Shown here: one piece after another, positions 1 through 4,991 of the stretch
Numbering within the stretch: the stretch's first letter is position 1
Layout: every line of letters begins with the position of its first letter
Assembly (NCBI GenBank): GCA_023429845.1
Contig: JAEZCY010000052.1
Location: forward strand, 1-5,716
Direction: 5' to 3'
Source: Acidobacteriota bacterium
GTDB taxonomy: Bacteria; Acidobacteriota; Vicinamibacteria; Vicinamibacterales; Vicinamibacteraceae
Length of the DNA stretch: 5,716 nt
Translations under genes and position numbers: made by a program
Notes under the pieces: generated by a model
The model's input: only the letters and a program-made list of their open reading frames with translations
What the model was told of the DNA's origin: nothing
Databases searched by the model: none

Positions 1-337
1 TGCCCACCGACGACCGCGTCGTCGGCGCGCCCCGTTGCTGCTGCAACGCGACGGCAGGCGGCAGGCCGTCGACCTCGTCGACGTCCGGGACGCCCAGCTG
101 GTGGAAGAGTCGCCGCGCATACGGCGACACCGACTCGAGGTAGCGACGCTGCGCCTCGGCGTAGAGCGTGCCGAAGGCAAGCGACGACTTACCTGATCCA
201 GAGACGCCGGTGAACACCACCAGCGCGTCCCGCGGAATGTCGAGGTCGACGCTGCGGAGGTTGTTGGTGCGTGCGCCGCGGACGCGAACCGCACCCGAGC
301 GGGGGGCAGAAGAGGGACGAGGCGCGAGCGAGCGCAT
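1..337 (-). CDS. uvrA: Excinuclease ABC subunit A, class II (UvrA2-like), N-terminal part
   Basis: The reverse strand reads open for 112 codons from an ATG at 337 to the window edge, so only the N-terminus is present. After about 17 low-complexity residues comes the UvrA opening RGARTNNL, then a Walker A loop TGVSGSGKSS around residues 40-50. The family signature FGTLYAEAQRRYLESVSPYA follows, then ARRLFHQLG and GLPPAVALQQQRGAPTTRSS. UvrA is the DNA-damage-sensing ATPase of nucleotide excision repair. The wording after the Walker A loop (FGTLYAEAQ, ARRLxHQxG, PPAVALQQ) is that of the class II, UvrA2/DrrC-like group, which often lacks the UvrB-binding domain and is linked to drug or DNA-damage tolerance. 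Whether that domain is missing here lies outside the window. No clear Shine-Dalgarno site precedes the ATG. The call to UvrA is firm; the call to class II is good but not proven. Confidence 0.87.
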   Translation of the reverse strand, partial: MRSLAPRPSSAPRSGAVRVRGARTNNLRSVDLDIPRDALVVFTGVSGSGKSSLAFGTLYAEAQRRYLESVSPYARRLFHQLGVPDVDEVDGLPPAVALQQQRGAPTTRSSVG

Positions 338-407
338 GGATCCACGGTCGCACCCGCGCCGGAACTGCCGCAAGCGCGGCCGTGCCGATGACGTACGGGC
401 TGGGGGC

Positions 408-611
408 TCACTCACCGCTCAGGGCGGTCATGGGATGCACGCGGGCCGCGCGCCACGCCGGCACGCAGCAGGCGGTGAGCGCCGCAACCGTCAGCACGGC
501 AACCGTCACGGCGAACGTCAACGGATCGCCTGGGGCGGCAGGCTCGAGGTCTCGGTGGTTGCCGGGCCTCTGGCGCTTCGCGAGTTCGCCCCATGGCCAG
601 CGCCGCCACAT
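408..611 (-). pseudogene. C-terminal remnant of an ABC transporter permease (MacB/FtsX type)
   Basis: The last 40 or so codons of this reverse-strand frame read GDPLTFAVTVAVLTVAALTA, then CCVPAWRAARVHPMTALSGE and a stop at 408-410. This is the standard ending of MacB/FtsX-type permeases, especially the acidobacterial duplicated orphan permeases of about 800 residues: a DPLTF motif, the last membrane helix, then PARRAARVDPMxALR. Upstream of the GDPLTF motif the frame stays open to about 663 but no longer looks like a permease. Only the tail survives, and an older full-length gene has been lost. It lies 70 bp upstream of uvrA on the same strand. I infer that recombination or insertion from the accessory side removed the body of the gene. 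Confidence 0.7.
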
Positions 612-675
612 GTTGCGAGCCAGAAGGAGTGTCGGTCTGGTCGGAACTCTGAAGTCCGGTGTCTATAAAGGTGCA

Positions 676-1248
676 ATGCGTCGCGCACTACCCGCGCTCG
701 TGCTCGTCACCGCTGTGGGCGCGGTCGCCTGGGTGATCATTTCTCGACCGTTGGAACTGCCGCAGGTCCAACCGACACTTGAGCCACTGTGTGCCGAAGC
801 GATGCGCCGTCGTCCACCCGATCACTCCTGGCGCCTTCCCAGCAGTGAGAAGCAACTCGGTGCAGGGACGGCCGTGACCATCAACATCGGCGACCTCGCT
901 GCCTACGGCGGGCAGGTGGTGCGCGTTGCAGGCGTCCTGCACGTGGAGTTCGAAGCCATCGGGCTGTATCCGTCTCGCGCTGCGATGGCGGAGCGACGCT
1001 GGCTGGGTCCGTGGGTAGACCTTGGCACGTTGTGGCCAGACGAGCCGTACTGGCGAACCAAAGGGCCACTGGTATCCGATCGCTGCGTCGTGGTGGAAGG
1101 CACCTATCGCGCCGGAGCGGGCGGGCACTTCGATCGGCACAACGGAACGATTGCGAACGTTCGTCGGTTGGATGTGTGGTCGATCCCTCACAGACCCTTC
1201 GCGTCGGCACCATCGCCGGCTCCACCGCACCCTGCAGAGGACCCGTAA
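676..1248 (+). CDS. Membrane-anchored or secreted protein of unknown function, 190 aa
   Basis: An open frame of 190 codons runs from ATG 676 to TAA 1246-1248. The frame extends upstream to 271, but that part overlaps the permease and uvrA remnants on the other strand and looks non-coding. ATG 676 is preceded by AAAGG at 667-671, four bases away, and gives a sensible signal or anchor: MRR followed by a hydrophobic stretch at residues 4-22. A small beta-rich domain follows. Its landmarks are ITI-type INIGDLAAYGGQVVRVAG (residues 69-86), HVEFEAIGLYPS (89-100) and CVVVEGTYRAGAGGHFD (137-153), with NGTIANVRRLDVWS (156-169) near the end. The pattern 'region of acquisition of V-RV-G, FE--ALY, VVVEGT-----GH---GxIxNVxRL' matches a small OB-fold-like hypothetical family that I have seen in Acidobacteriota and Proteobacteria; no function is known to me. 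The end is a proline-rich tail. It stands alone, with no operon partner. Confidence 0.72.
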   Translation: MRRALPALVLVTAVGAVAWVIISRPLELPQVQPTLEPLCAEAMRRRPPDHSWRLPSSEKQLGAGTAVTINIGDLAAYGGQVVRVAGVLHVEFEAIGLYPSRAAMAERRWLGPWVDLGTLWPDEPYWRTKGPLVSDRCVVVEGTYRAGAGGHFDRHNGTIANVRRLDVWSIPHRPFASAPSPAPPHPAEDP

Positions 1249-1317
1249 TCCGTCGAGCCGCCGGGCGCACGTCGTCACGGTTGGCGTCGGGTGGCGGCCT
1301 TCCGGAACGCGAAGCGT

Positions 1318-1513
1318 CCCGCACGCGCACGTACCCCGCTGCATGGTGCGCCTGGTGAAGCGGCAGCAGGGCAGCGCCCGCTACTACGGCTTCGAGGAGT
1401 TCGAAGCGCTCATGGCCGCGGCGCGGCAGATCTCGCCGACGGCAGTCCTGGTCGTGCTGCTCCCAGGGACGGTACAGGGAATCGACCGCGTCCGGCAGAC
1501 TTCGCGCAACTGA
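1318..1513 (+). pseudogene. Tyrosine recombinase (phage-type integrase) core fragment
   Basis: In the frame ending at TGA 1511-1513 the residues PRCMVRLVKRQQGSARYYGF, followed by EEFEALMAAARQISPTAVLV and VLL, match the start of the catalytic domain of tyrosine recombinases. In the family this stretch reads P-xIRLLK...FYDFEEYERLV-AAR...AYLVVLLGGDAGLRxGE. The homology stops exactly where the GGDAGLR-GE segment with the first catalytic arginine should follow. Here it reads PGTVQGIDRV and soon meets a stop. The SAM-like core-binding domain upstream and the R-H-x-x-R...Y catalytic residues downstream are missing, so this cannot be active. It stands just before a block that looks like an integrase 3' end (1528-1676), consistent with a gene that lost its middle. 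Confidence 0.62.
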
Positions 1514-1527
1514 TTGACGGCATTCGG

Positions 1528-1676
1528 TTCTGGCAGTAAACCCTTGACGGTGAGCGACTTTGGCGACGTGACCCGAGTCGCCACACGCGTGGGCCGCGGT
1601 CGTCCCGGCTCGTCCCGATTCGTGGAGGACATTGTGAAGACGTTCGCCGGCTGCCATTGGTAAAGGCGTTTGCCTT
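1528..1676 (+). repeat. Integrase-tail repeat block, copy A
   Basis: This block matches 3110-3288 almost throughout. Shared landmarks in order are ttctggcag (1528-1536), aaaccc-ttga, gtgagcga--ttggcgac, acc-gagtcg, the element gtggaggacattgtgaagac (1622-1641), cgccgg, and the small hairpin aaggcgtttgcctt (1663-1676). One reading frame gives LDGERLWRR, and another gives VTRVATRVGRGRPGSSRFVE, DIVKTFAGCHW and a stop, of the kind seen at the C-terminus of integrases in related genomes. I infer that it is the 3' end of an integrase gene plus its downstream hairpin. Against copy B, the sequence has drifted by many substitutions and a few indels. Confidence 0.6.
1663..1676 (+). other. Conserved small hairpin aaggc-gttt-gcctt (copy A)
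   Basis: A perfect 5-bp inverted repeat with a 4-base loop lies just after the stop of the tail frame. The same hairpin with a one-base change in the loop occurs at 3275-3288. Arms kept while the loop varies suggests a structure that matters, perhaps a weak terminator or part of a recombination site. There is no T-run after it. Confidence 0.4.
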
Positions 1677-1694
1677 GGCGCGCGATCCTCAGAC

Positions 1695-1841
1695 GCGGCG
1701 AGCGGACTCTTCGAGCCGACGGTCAATGCGACGCTCGCGGACCTGATGCGCCTCGGGATGGTCGAGGAAGTGACAGGTCGCCGGCGTGGCCGAGTATTCG
1801 GGTACCGTCAGTACCTTGCAATTCTCAACGAGGGCACTTGA
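1695..1841 (+). pseudogene. Fic gene remnant: last 48 codons only
   Basis: The frame ending with TGA at 1839-1841 encodes AASGLFEPTVNATLADLMRL, then GMVEEVTGRRRGRVFGYRQY and LAILNEGT. It matches the C-terminus of the Fic protein at 3352-4501 in 40 of 48 residues. The DNA match starts abruptly near 1691 (agacgcggcg against cgtcgcggcg at 4351). The preserved part is the second half of the winged-helix DNA-binding domain. The Fic motif, the inhibitory helix and the start are all gone. Because the sequence upstream (1528-1676) matches the leader of the intact copy, roughly 1.05 kb was deleted from a complete paralogous cassette. There is no start codon or ribosome site, so no product is expected. 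Confidence 0.85.
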
Positions 1842-1929
1842 CTCTTCTGTGGCCAACCCAGGTCCCAGGTGAGCGCGCCATGCTCTGGACTGTTCACCCT
1901 TGGTCTCCGAACGTGAGAACGAGCGTCAC

Positions 1930-2027
1930 GGAGAGGACGCCTGTGGTCCTCTCAGCGTCGGAGGGGCTCGGTTGAGCGCTGGTGCATGGACTTCGCGCAC
2001 GATGCGCTCCCGGACGGTCCGCGTAAG
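1930..2027 (+). mobile_element. IS3-family transposase (OrfB) remnant
   Basis: Two adjacent frames joined by one base read RTPVVLSASEGLG followed by ERWCMDFAHDALPDG. The second part is the hallmark around the first catalytic aspartate of IS3-family OrfB transposases (NERWSMDFVxDxLxDGRRFR...). The frames join if the extra t at about 1972-1973 is removed. Similarity fades after the DG at about 2020, where the VVDDF segment should appear. Only about 30 residues of an approximately 280-residue enzyme remain, no terminal inverted repeats are visible, and it cannot be mobile. It is a molecular fossil. Confidence 0.55.
1931..1953. other. Inverted repeat gagaggac / gtcctctc
   Basis: Perfect 8-bp arms at 1931-1938 and 1946-1953 enclose a 7-base loop. 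It lies inside the transposase scrap and has no T-run, so a terminator role is doubtful. It may be chance. Confidence 0.3.
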
Positions 2028-2445
2028 CGGGCGGGACGCGATGCGACTATCCACCGCTCAGGCGGTCTTACCTACGTCAAGTACGGCGGCGACTTCATCG
2101 AACGCCTACCAATGACGCTTGCGACCAGCTCCTCATCGAGTTCGGGCGCGTTGCCAACCCCGTCGACATCGTCGGCCCCGCTGTAACCGCTTCCGTGGCG
2201 AAAAGGGGGGATTGCCGATGCATCCCACGGACGGCTCGATGCACTTCTCACTCAGCCCCAGCGACACCGTGGAGGTCTTTGGCTAAAGGCTGGGGCGAAC
2301 TTCATGGTCTCGCCGGACAAGTTTATGCGCCGGGCAAGAGGCTGCCGGCGACGTACACGATGACTACTCGCCTCGTACGGACGCGGAGTTGGATATCACG
2401 CGGCGGATCATTGAAGCGGCCGTCCGCTTTTCCGCCAAGAAGTAG
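2028..2445 (+). pseudogene. Broken DUF5519 (luciferase-domain-like) gene
   Basis: Joining frames gives a plausible protein tail of about 135 residues. In frame from 2028 it reads TYVKYGGDFIERLP; then from 2111 NDACDQLLIEFGRVANPVDI; then from 2218 MHPTDGSMHFSLSPSDTVEV; then from 2282 AKGWGELHGLAGQVYAP and LPATYTM; then from about 2363 YSPRTDAELDITRRIIEAAV and RFSAKK, ending at TAG 2443-2445. The order HPxDGSMHxxLxP, GWGExHxLAG, (I)YxPRxxxEL is typical of DUF5519, a domain of unknown role annotated as luciferase-like. At least four single-base shifts separate the pieces (near 2110, 2215, 2282 and 2362), so no intact protein can be made. The assignment of the stretch before 2218 to the same gene is inference; the part after 2218 is good. 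Its 5' end appears fused to transposase debris. Confidence 0.55.
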
Positions 2446-2462
2446 TCGCAACCTGCGTACCC

Positions 2463-2816
2463 TCACGCCTTCTTGCGAGCCGTGCTCGTGCCGACGACCT
2501 TCCGTGGCCGCCCGCCGAGACGGCCATTCGCTCGCGAGGCTCGCGCCTTGGCAGCCGTGCGCTTGGCACCGACCAGGGCGGCCACTCCGACGATCTCCAC
2601 GCTGCCAGTGCCAGCGTCCGAGCAGCGAGCCACCCGCACACGTGCCTCTGGCTTGCTGGACGGGTGTTCCCGAAGGTACGCCTCGAGCAACCCGCGAATC
2701 GCGCGTTCCGCCTTGGCCTGCGTATCGGCTGCCGCATACACAGGCAGCCCCGGTACGTACGCGCTCACGGCGCCGTCGTCTTCGGTCTCGAGCACGATGG
2801 GATAGAGCATGGTCAT
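2463..2816 (-). CDS. hicB: HicB-type antitoxin
   Basis: A 117-codon frame runs from ATG 2816 to TGA 2463-2465, with a second in-frame ATG at 2810. The N-terminal half, MLYPIVLETEDDGAVSAYVP, GLPVYAAADTQAKAERAIRG and LLEAYLREH, is the partial RNase-H-like fold of HicB proteins. In the family this domain wraps the HicA toxin and blocks its active site. The C-terminal third is basic and rich in Ala, Arg and Lys (RASRANGRLGGRPRK near residues 92-106). No helix-turn-helix or ribbon-helix-helix is obvious, so this tail may be the DNA-contacting part. The ATG overlaps the stop of hicA by 4 bp (ATGA), the usual toxin-then-antitoxin coupling. The gene is intact, so the antitoxin can probably still be made. 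Its start is not independently supported by a ribosome site. Confidence 0.82.
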   Translation of the reverse strand: MTMLYPIVLETEDDGAVSAYVPGLPVYAAADTQAKAERAIRGLLEAYLREHPSSKPEARVRVARCSDAGTGSVEIVGVAALVGAKRTAAKARASRANGRLGGRPRKVVGTSTARKKA

Positions 2817-2999
2817 TGAACACCCGCCTCGCGCAGGATGCGCGCGCCGAGTCGACCGGCGTCCTTCTTCGTGTGCACCGCCACCCACACCTCTTTGCCG
2901 GTGGCGGGGGTGCTTGAGCAGCAAGTGGCTGCCCTTGCCAGACCGGGCCTCGACGAACCCGGCAGCCTTCAGCTTGCGGATCACCTCGGCCCACGTCAC
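2813..2999 (-). pseudogene. hicA: HicA-type mRNA interferase toxin, one-base frameshift
   Basis: From GTG 2999 the frame reads MTWAEVIRKLKAAGFVEARS then GKGSHLLLKHP. That is the HicA double-stranded-RNA-binding fold with its catalytic histidine in the GSH motif. After a run of five C (plus-strand g at 2906-2910) the frame is wrong. Dropping one C restores ATGKEVWVAVHTKKDAGRLG and ARILREAGVQ, with a stop at 2813-2815, giving exactly 61 residues, the normal HicA length. HicA degrades mRNA and halts growth when HicB is lost. As written, the shift instead carries the N-terminal half into the hicB frame, predicting a 178-residue HicA-HicB fusion (2463-2999). The extra base sits in a homopolymer, so it could be a sequencing error, a phase-variable tract, or real inactivation. 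Family assignment is strong. Confidence 0.82.
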
Positions 3000-3010
3000 C
3001 CGGTCAGCGT

Positions 3011-3028
3011 AAACCTATCGATGGGTTT
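3011..3028. promoter_or_regulatory. Palindrome upstream of hicA, candidate HicB operator
   Basis: The sequence aaacctatcgatgggttt is an imperfect palindrome in which 8 of 9 base pairs match, centred on ATCGAT. It lies 11 bases before the hicA GTG (minus strand), where HicAB operons normally carry an operator that they repress themselves. No convincing -35/-10 pair was found around it. The role is inferred from position and symmetry. Confidence 0.45.
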
Positions 3029-3109
3029 CGTAAAGCGCGCCCCGTGAGCCGATCCGCGGCGAGCTGGGCCCACGCCGTTTCGCCGAGTGAACGGGGCGAC
3101 GCGAGGCCC

Positions 3110-3288
3110 TTCTGGCAGCCGGGTCCGGAAGTGCCAGGTTCCTTCCCGGCAACCCCTTGAGAGCGAGTGAGTTGGCGACTCGACCTGAGTCGACAGGGGC
3201 GGACGGCGAGCGTCCCGAATCGCCCCGAGTTGTGGAGACATTGTGGAGACGGGCCCGCCGGATGGTCGTTGATTAAGGCGCTTGCCTT
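3110..3288 (+). repeat. Integrase-tail repeat block, copy B
   Basis: This is the counterpart of 1528-1676. Landmarks in order are ttctggcag (3110-3118), a 32-base extra hairpin segment (3119-3150), aaccccttga, gagcgagtgagttggcgact, gtggagacattgtggagac (3232-3250), cgccgg and the hairpin aaggcgcttgcctt (3275-3288). It leads directly into the Fic promoter and gene. One frame reads CGDIVETGPPDGR and a stop, comparable to EDIVKTFAGCHW in copy A. This looks like an integrase 3' end left upstream of cargo. No upstream integrase body is present here; the DNA from 3029 to 3109 shows nothing I recognise. Confidence 0.6.
3118..3150. other. Imperfect stem-loop inserted in tail copy B
   Basis: gccggg (3118-3123) pairs with cccggc (3145-3150), and ggaa (3127-3130) pairs with ttcc (3139-3142). 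A small internal loop (tcc against tt) separates the two stems, and the terminal loop is 8 bases. Copy A lacks the segment. Its right half, aggttccttcccggc at 3136-3150, recurs exactly at 4992-5006. Confidence 0.5.
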
Positions 3289-3329
3289 CGTTCGCTCACT
3301 AATTAAAATATCGCCTCGTGCTTAATTAG
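3282..3329 (+). promoter_or_regulatory. Fic promoter with a flanking inverted repeat (candidate operator)
   Basis: ttgcct at 3282-3287 and taaaat at 3304-3309, separated by 16 bases, make a credible -35/-10 pair. It lies in a strikingly AT-rich stretch (3296-3330) inside GC-rich DNA. Perfect 8-bp arms ctaattaa (3299-3306) and ttaattag (3322-3329), 15 bases apart, straddle the -10 and the expected start of transcription near 3316. That is where a repressor would sit. The Fic protein carries a C-terminal winged helix, so autorepression is a reasonable inference. Copy A lost this region with the deletion. Confidence 0.55.
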
Positions 3330-3351
3330 CAACGGCGTCGGAGGATCAGGC

Positions 3352-3489
3352 GTGCCCCCTCGACCGTCGGGTCGCTTCGTCACCACAGCCGTCGCGGGGG
3401 AGAAGGTGCGCGCGTTCGTCCCCGACGCGTTGCCGCCCTCCATCCAGTCTCGACCTGACCAGCCTGCTCGGCCCGCTGACCGCAGCTGA
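3352..3489 (+). pseudogene. True 5' end of the Fic gene, out of frame with the rest
   Basis: GTG 3352 follows a strong ribosome site ggagg (3340-3344) by 7 bases and opens VPPRPSGRFVTTAVAGEKVR then AFVPDALPPSIQ, the typical start of Fic proteins with an N-terminal Fic_N domain. After codon cag at 3445-3447 there is one base too many (t at 3448). Without it the frame continues LDLTSLLGPLTAAERALGRL and joins the main Fic frame. With it, translation ends at TGA 3487-3489 after 45 codons. The frame of the downstream part contains no ATG, GTG or TTG between 3350 and 3554, which confirms that this GTG was the original start. Confidence 0.78.
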
Positions 3490-3553
3490 GCGTGCGCTTG
3501 GCCGGCTGGACGGCATCACCCTGCTGCTGCCGAGCCAGGACCTCTTCCTCTAC

Positions 3554-4501
3554 ATGTATGCGCGCAAGGAGGCGGTGCTGTCCTCACAGATCGAGGGCAC
3601 ACAGTCGACGTTCGCCGACTTGTTGCGCTTCGAAACCGACGCCCAGGCGGGCACCCCGTTCGATGACGTTCGCGAGGTGTCCAACTACGTCGACGCGATG
3701 ATGTACGGGCTGGATCGCCTCCGCGCACTCCCGCTCTCACTGCGGCTCATACGGGAGATGCACGCGCGACTCCTGCAGGGCGCGCGTGGCAGTGCGCTCG
3801 ATCCTGGCGAGTTCCGACGCAGCCAGAACTGGCTCGGCGGGACGCGGCCCGGAGACGCGCAGTTCGTACCGCCGCCGGTGACAGAACTCGATCGCTGCCT
3901 CGGCGAGCTCGAGGCGTTCATGCACGAAGACGCCTCGGGGCTGCCGCACCTGGTCAAGGCGGGCCTCTTGCACGTGCAGTTCGAAACCATTCATCCGTTC
4001 CTCGACGGCAATGGCCGCATGGGCCGCCTGCTGGTCACGCTGTACTTGTGCGTGCACGGTGGACTCACGTCACTGCTGCTATATCTGAGCCTCTACCTCA
4101 AGACGCATCGCGCCGAGTACTACCGCCTGCTGCAGGATGTGCGCGAGCGCGGTGCCTGGCGCGAATGGCTCGCGTTCTTCCTCCGTGGCGTCGAGGAGAC
4201 GGCGACGCAGGCCTTCACGGCGGCGACCCGGATCGTTCGGTTGTTCGAGGAGGACCGAGCCAGGATCACGGCGGAGAGTGAACGCGCGGGCTCAGCGCTG
4301 CGTGTGCACGCCGGCTTGCAGCGGCACCCGTTCAGCACGACAGCACGACTCGTCGCGGCGACTGGACTCTCCGACCCAACGGTCAATTCGGCGCTCGCCG
4401 ACCTGATGCGCCTCGGGATCGTCGAGGAAGTGACGGGCCGCCGACGTGGCCGCGTCTTCGGGTACCGCCAGTACGTCGCCATTCTCGGCGAGGGCACCTG
4501 A
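3554..4501 (+). CDS. Fic family protein (AMPylator type, self-inhibited), main reading frame
   Basis: This frame of 315 codons carries nearly the whole enzyme. With the separated 5' part it would be 382 residues, the usual size for Fic_N-Fic-winged-helix proteins. Residues 10-15, SSQIEG, fit the inhibitory-helix motif S/T-xxx-E-G/N; in the family its glutamate blocks ATP binding and keeps the enzyme off. GEFRRSQNWLGG is at 85-96. The catalytic Fic motif HPFLDGNGRMGR is at 147-158 and complete, with His147 as the base that activates the target hydroxyl. Known Fic enzymes transfer AMP to Ser, Thr or Tyr of target proteins in the cytosol. Residues 250-310 form a winged helix (LVAATGLSDPTVNSALADLM), likely DNA-binding. 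ATG 3554 is only the first start left after the frameshift at 3448 and has no ribosome site, so the gene may be dead as written. Targets are unknown. Family call very sure. Confidence 0.88.
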   Translation: MYARKEAVLSSQIEGTQSTFADLLRFETDAQAGTPFDDVREVSNYVDAMMYGLDRLRALPLSLRLIREMHARLLQGARGSALDPGEFRRSQNWLGGTRPGDAQFVPPPVTELDRCLGELEAFMHEDASGLPHLVKAGLLHVQFETIHPFLDGNGRMGRLLVTLYLCVHGGLTSLLLYLSLYLKTHRAEYYRLLQDVRERGAWREWLAFFLRGVEETATQAFTAATRIVRLFEEDRARITAESERAGSALRVHAGLQRHPFSTTARLVAATGLSDPTVNSALADLMRLGIVEEVTGRRRGRVFGYRQYVAILGEGT

Positions 4502-4525
4502 CCGGTATTGGATGCCCACCGTCGC

Positions 4526-4821
4526 TCACGGAAGCCGCGCTGGTCCGTGTGAGCGACCTCGTTCCCACGCCGCCGCGCCCTCGAGGACGGCACGCAGTTC
4601 TACGTCGGTGCCCCGAAGGAACAACTCCCCGTACAACTCGAGATCGCGCCGCAATCTCTCGCAGGCGCTGTCGGGATCGGACGAGAAGCCGGGATACGCG
4701 TAACGGCCGCCGCTTCCCGTTCCGAACTGCCGGGAACGAAGGCGAACCCCAGAGGCACCAACACGGGTGCCAGCACGTCACGCCCGGCCGTGGGTACGGC
4801 GTCGGGATTTACGCGATTCAC
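4526..4821 (-). pseudogene. Hypothetical protein gene, frameshifted and internally shortened
   Basis: From GTG 4821, 9 bases after agaagg (plus ccttct at 4831-4836), the reverse strand reads VNRVNPDAVPTAGRDVLAPV then LVPLGFAFVPGSS. At about 4716-4722 the frame slips, and the next frame gives GSGGRYAYPGFSSDPDSACE, RLRRDLELYGELFLRGTDVE and LRAVLEGAAAWERGR, ending at TGA 4526-4528. The two halves resemble the ends of a small hypothetical family (LGF-F near the start, SGG in the middle, YPGFSDDP followed by an LRxDL helix near the end). In that family I would expect about 60 more residues between SGG and YPGF. Here the halves are joined almost directly, suggesting an internal deletion besides the frameshift. 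Function is unknown; it faces the Fic gene tail to tail. Confidence 0.5.
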
Positions 4822-4836
4822 GGGCGGCAGCCTTCT

Positions 4837-4991
4837 GTTCGCGACACGTCACCTCACACTTCGGCGCAGGACACGCGGACCGTTGGTGCACGTGCTACCG
4901 AGGAAGCCGACGGGATGGTAGCCCACATATGCACGGTCGAGGCGGCCAGTCCTTGCGACAGCCCTCATCGACAGACCCGCGGCAGAAGGTG
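4837..4991. other. No recognisable feature
   Basis: Frames on both strands here are short and of arginine-rich, shadow-like composition. I see no gene, repeat or convincing promoter. It should contain the promoter of the broken gene at 4526-4821. Confidence 0.4.

Noticed and set aside
664..669. TATAAA as a -10 box for the gene at 676
   Set aside because: It is only 6 bases from the start codon and lacks a -35 at the right distance; it would need a leaderless transcript.
271..675. Upstream extension of the 190-aa gene frame (325 aa in all)
   Set aside because: It overlaps the permease remnant and uvrA on the other strand and has shadow-like Arg/Ala/Ser-rich composition; ATG 676 gives a proper membrane anchor.
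881..1726. Long reverse-strand frame of 281 codons
   Set aside because: Arg-rich low-complexity product opposite the 190-aa gene, integrase fragment and tail repeat; typical GC-driven shadow.
2195..2917. Forward 240-codon frame across DUF5519 and hicAB
   Set aside because: Runs antisense to hicAB with arginine/proline-rich product; only the stretch around 2282-2362 belongs to the broken DUF5519 gene.
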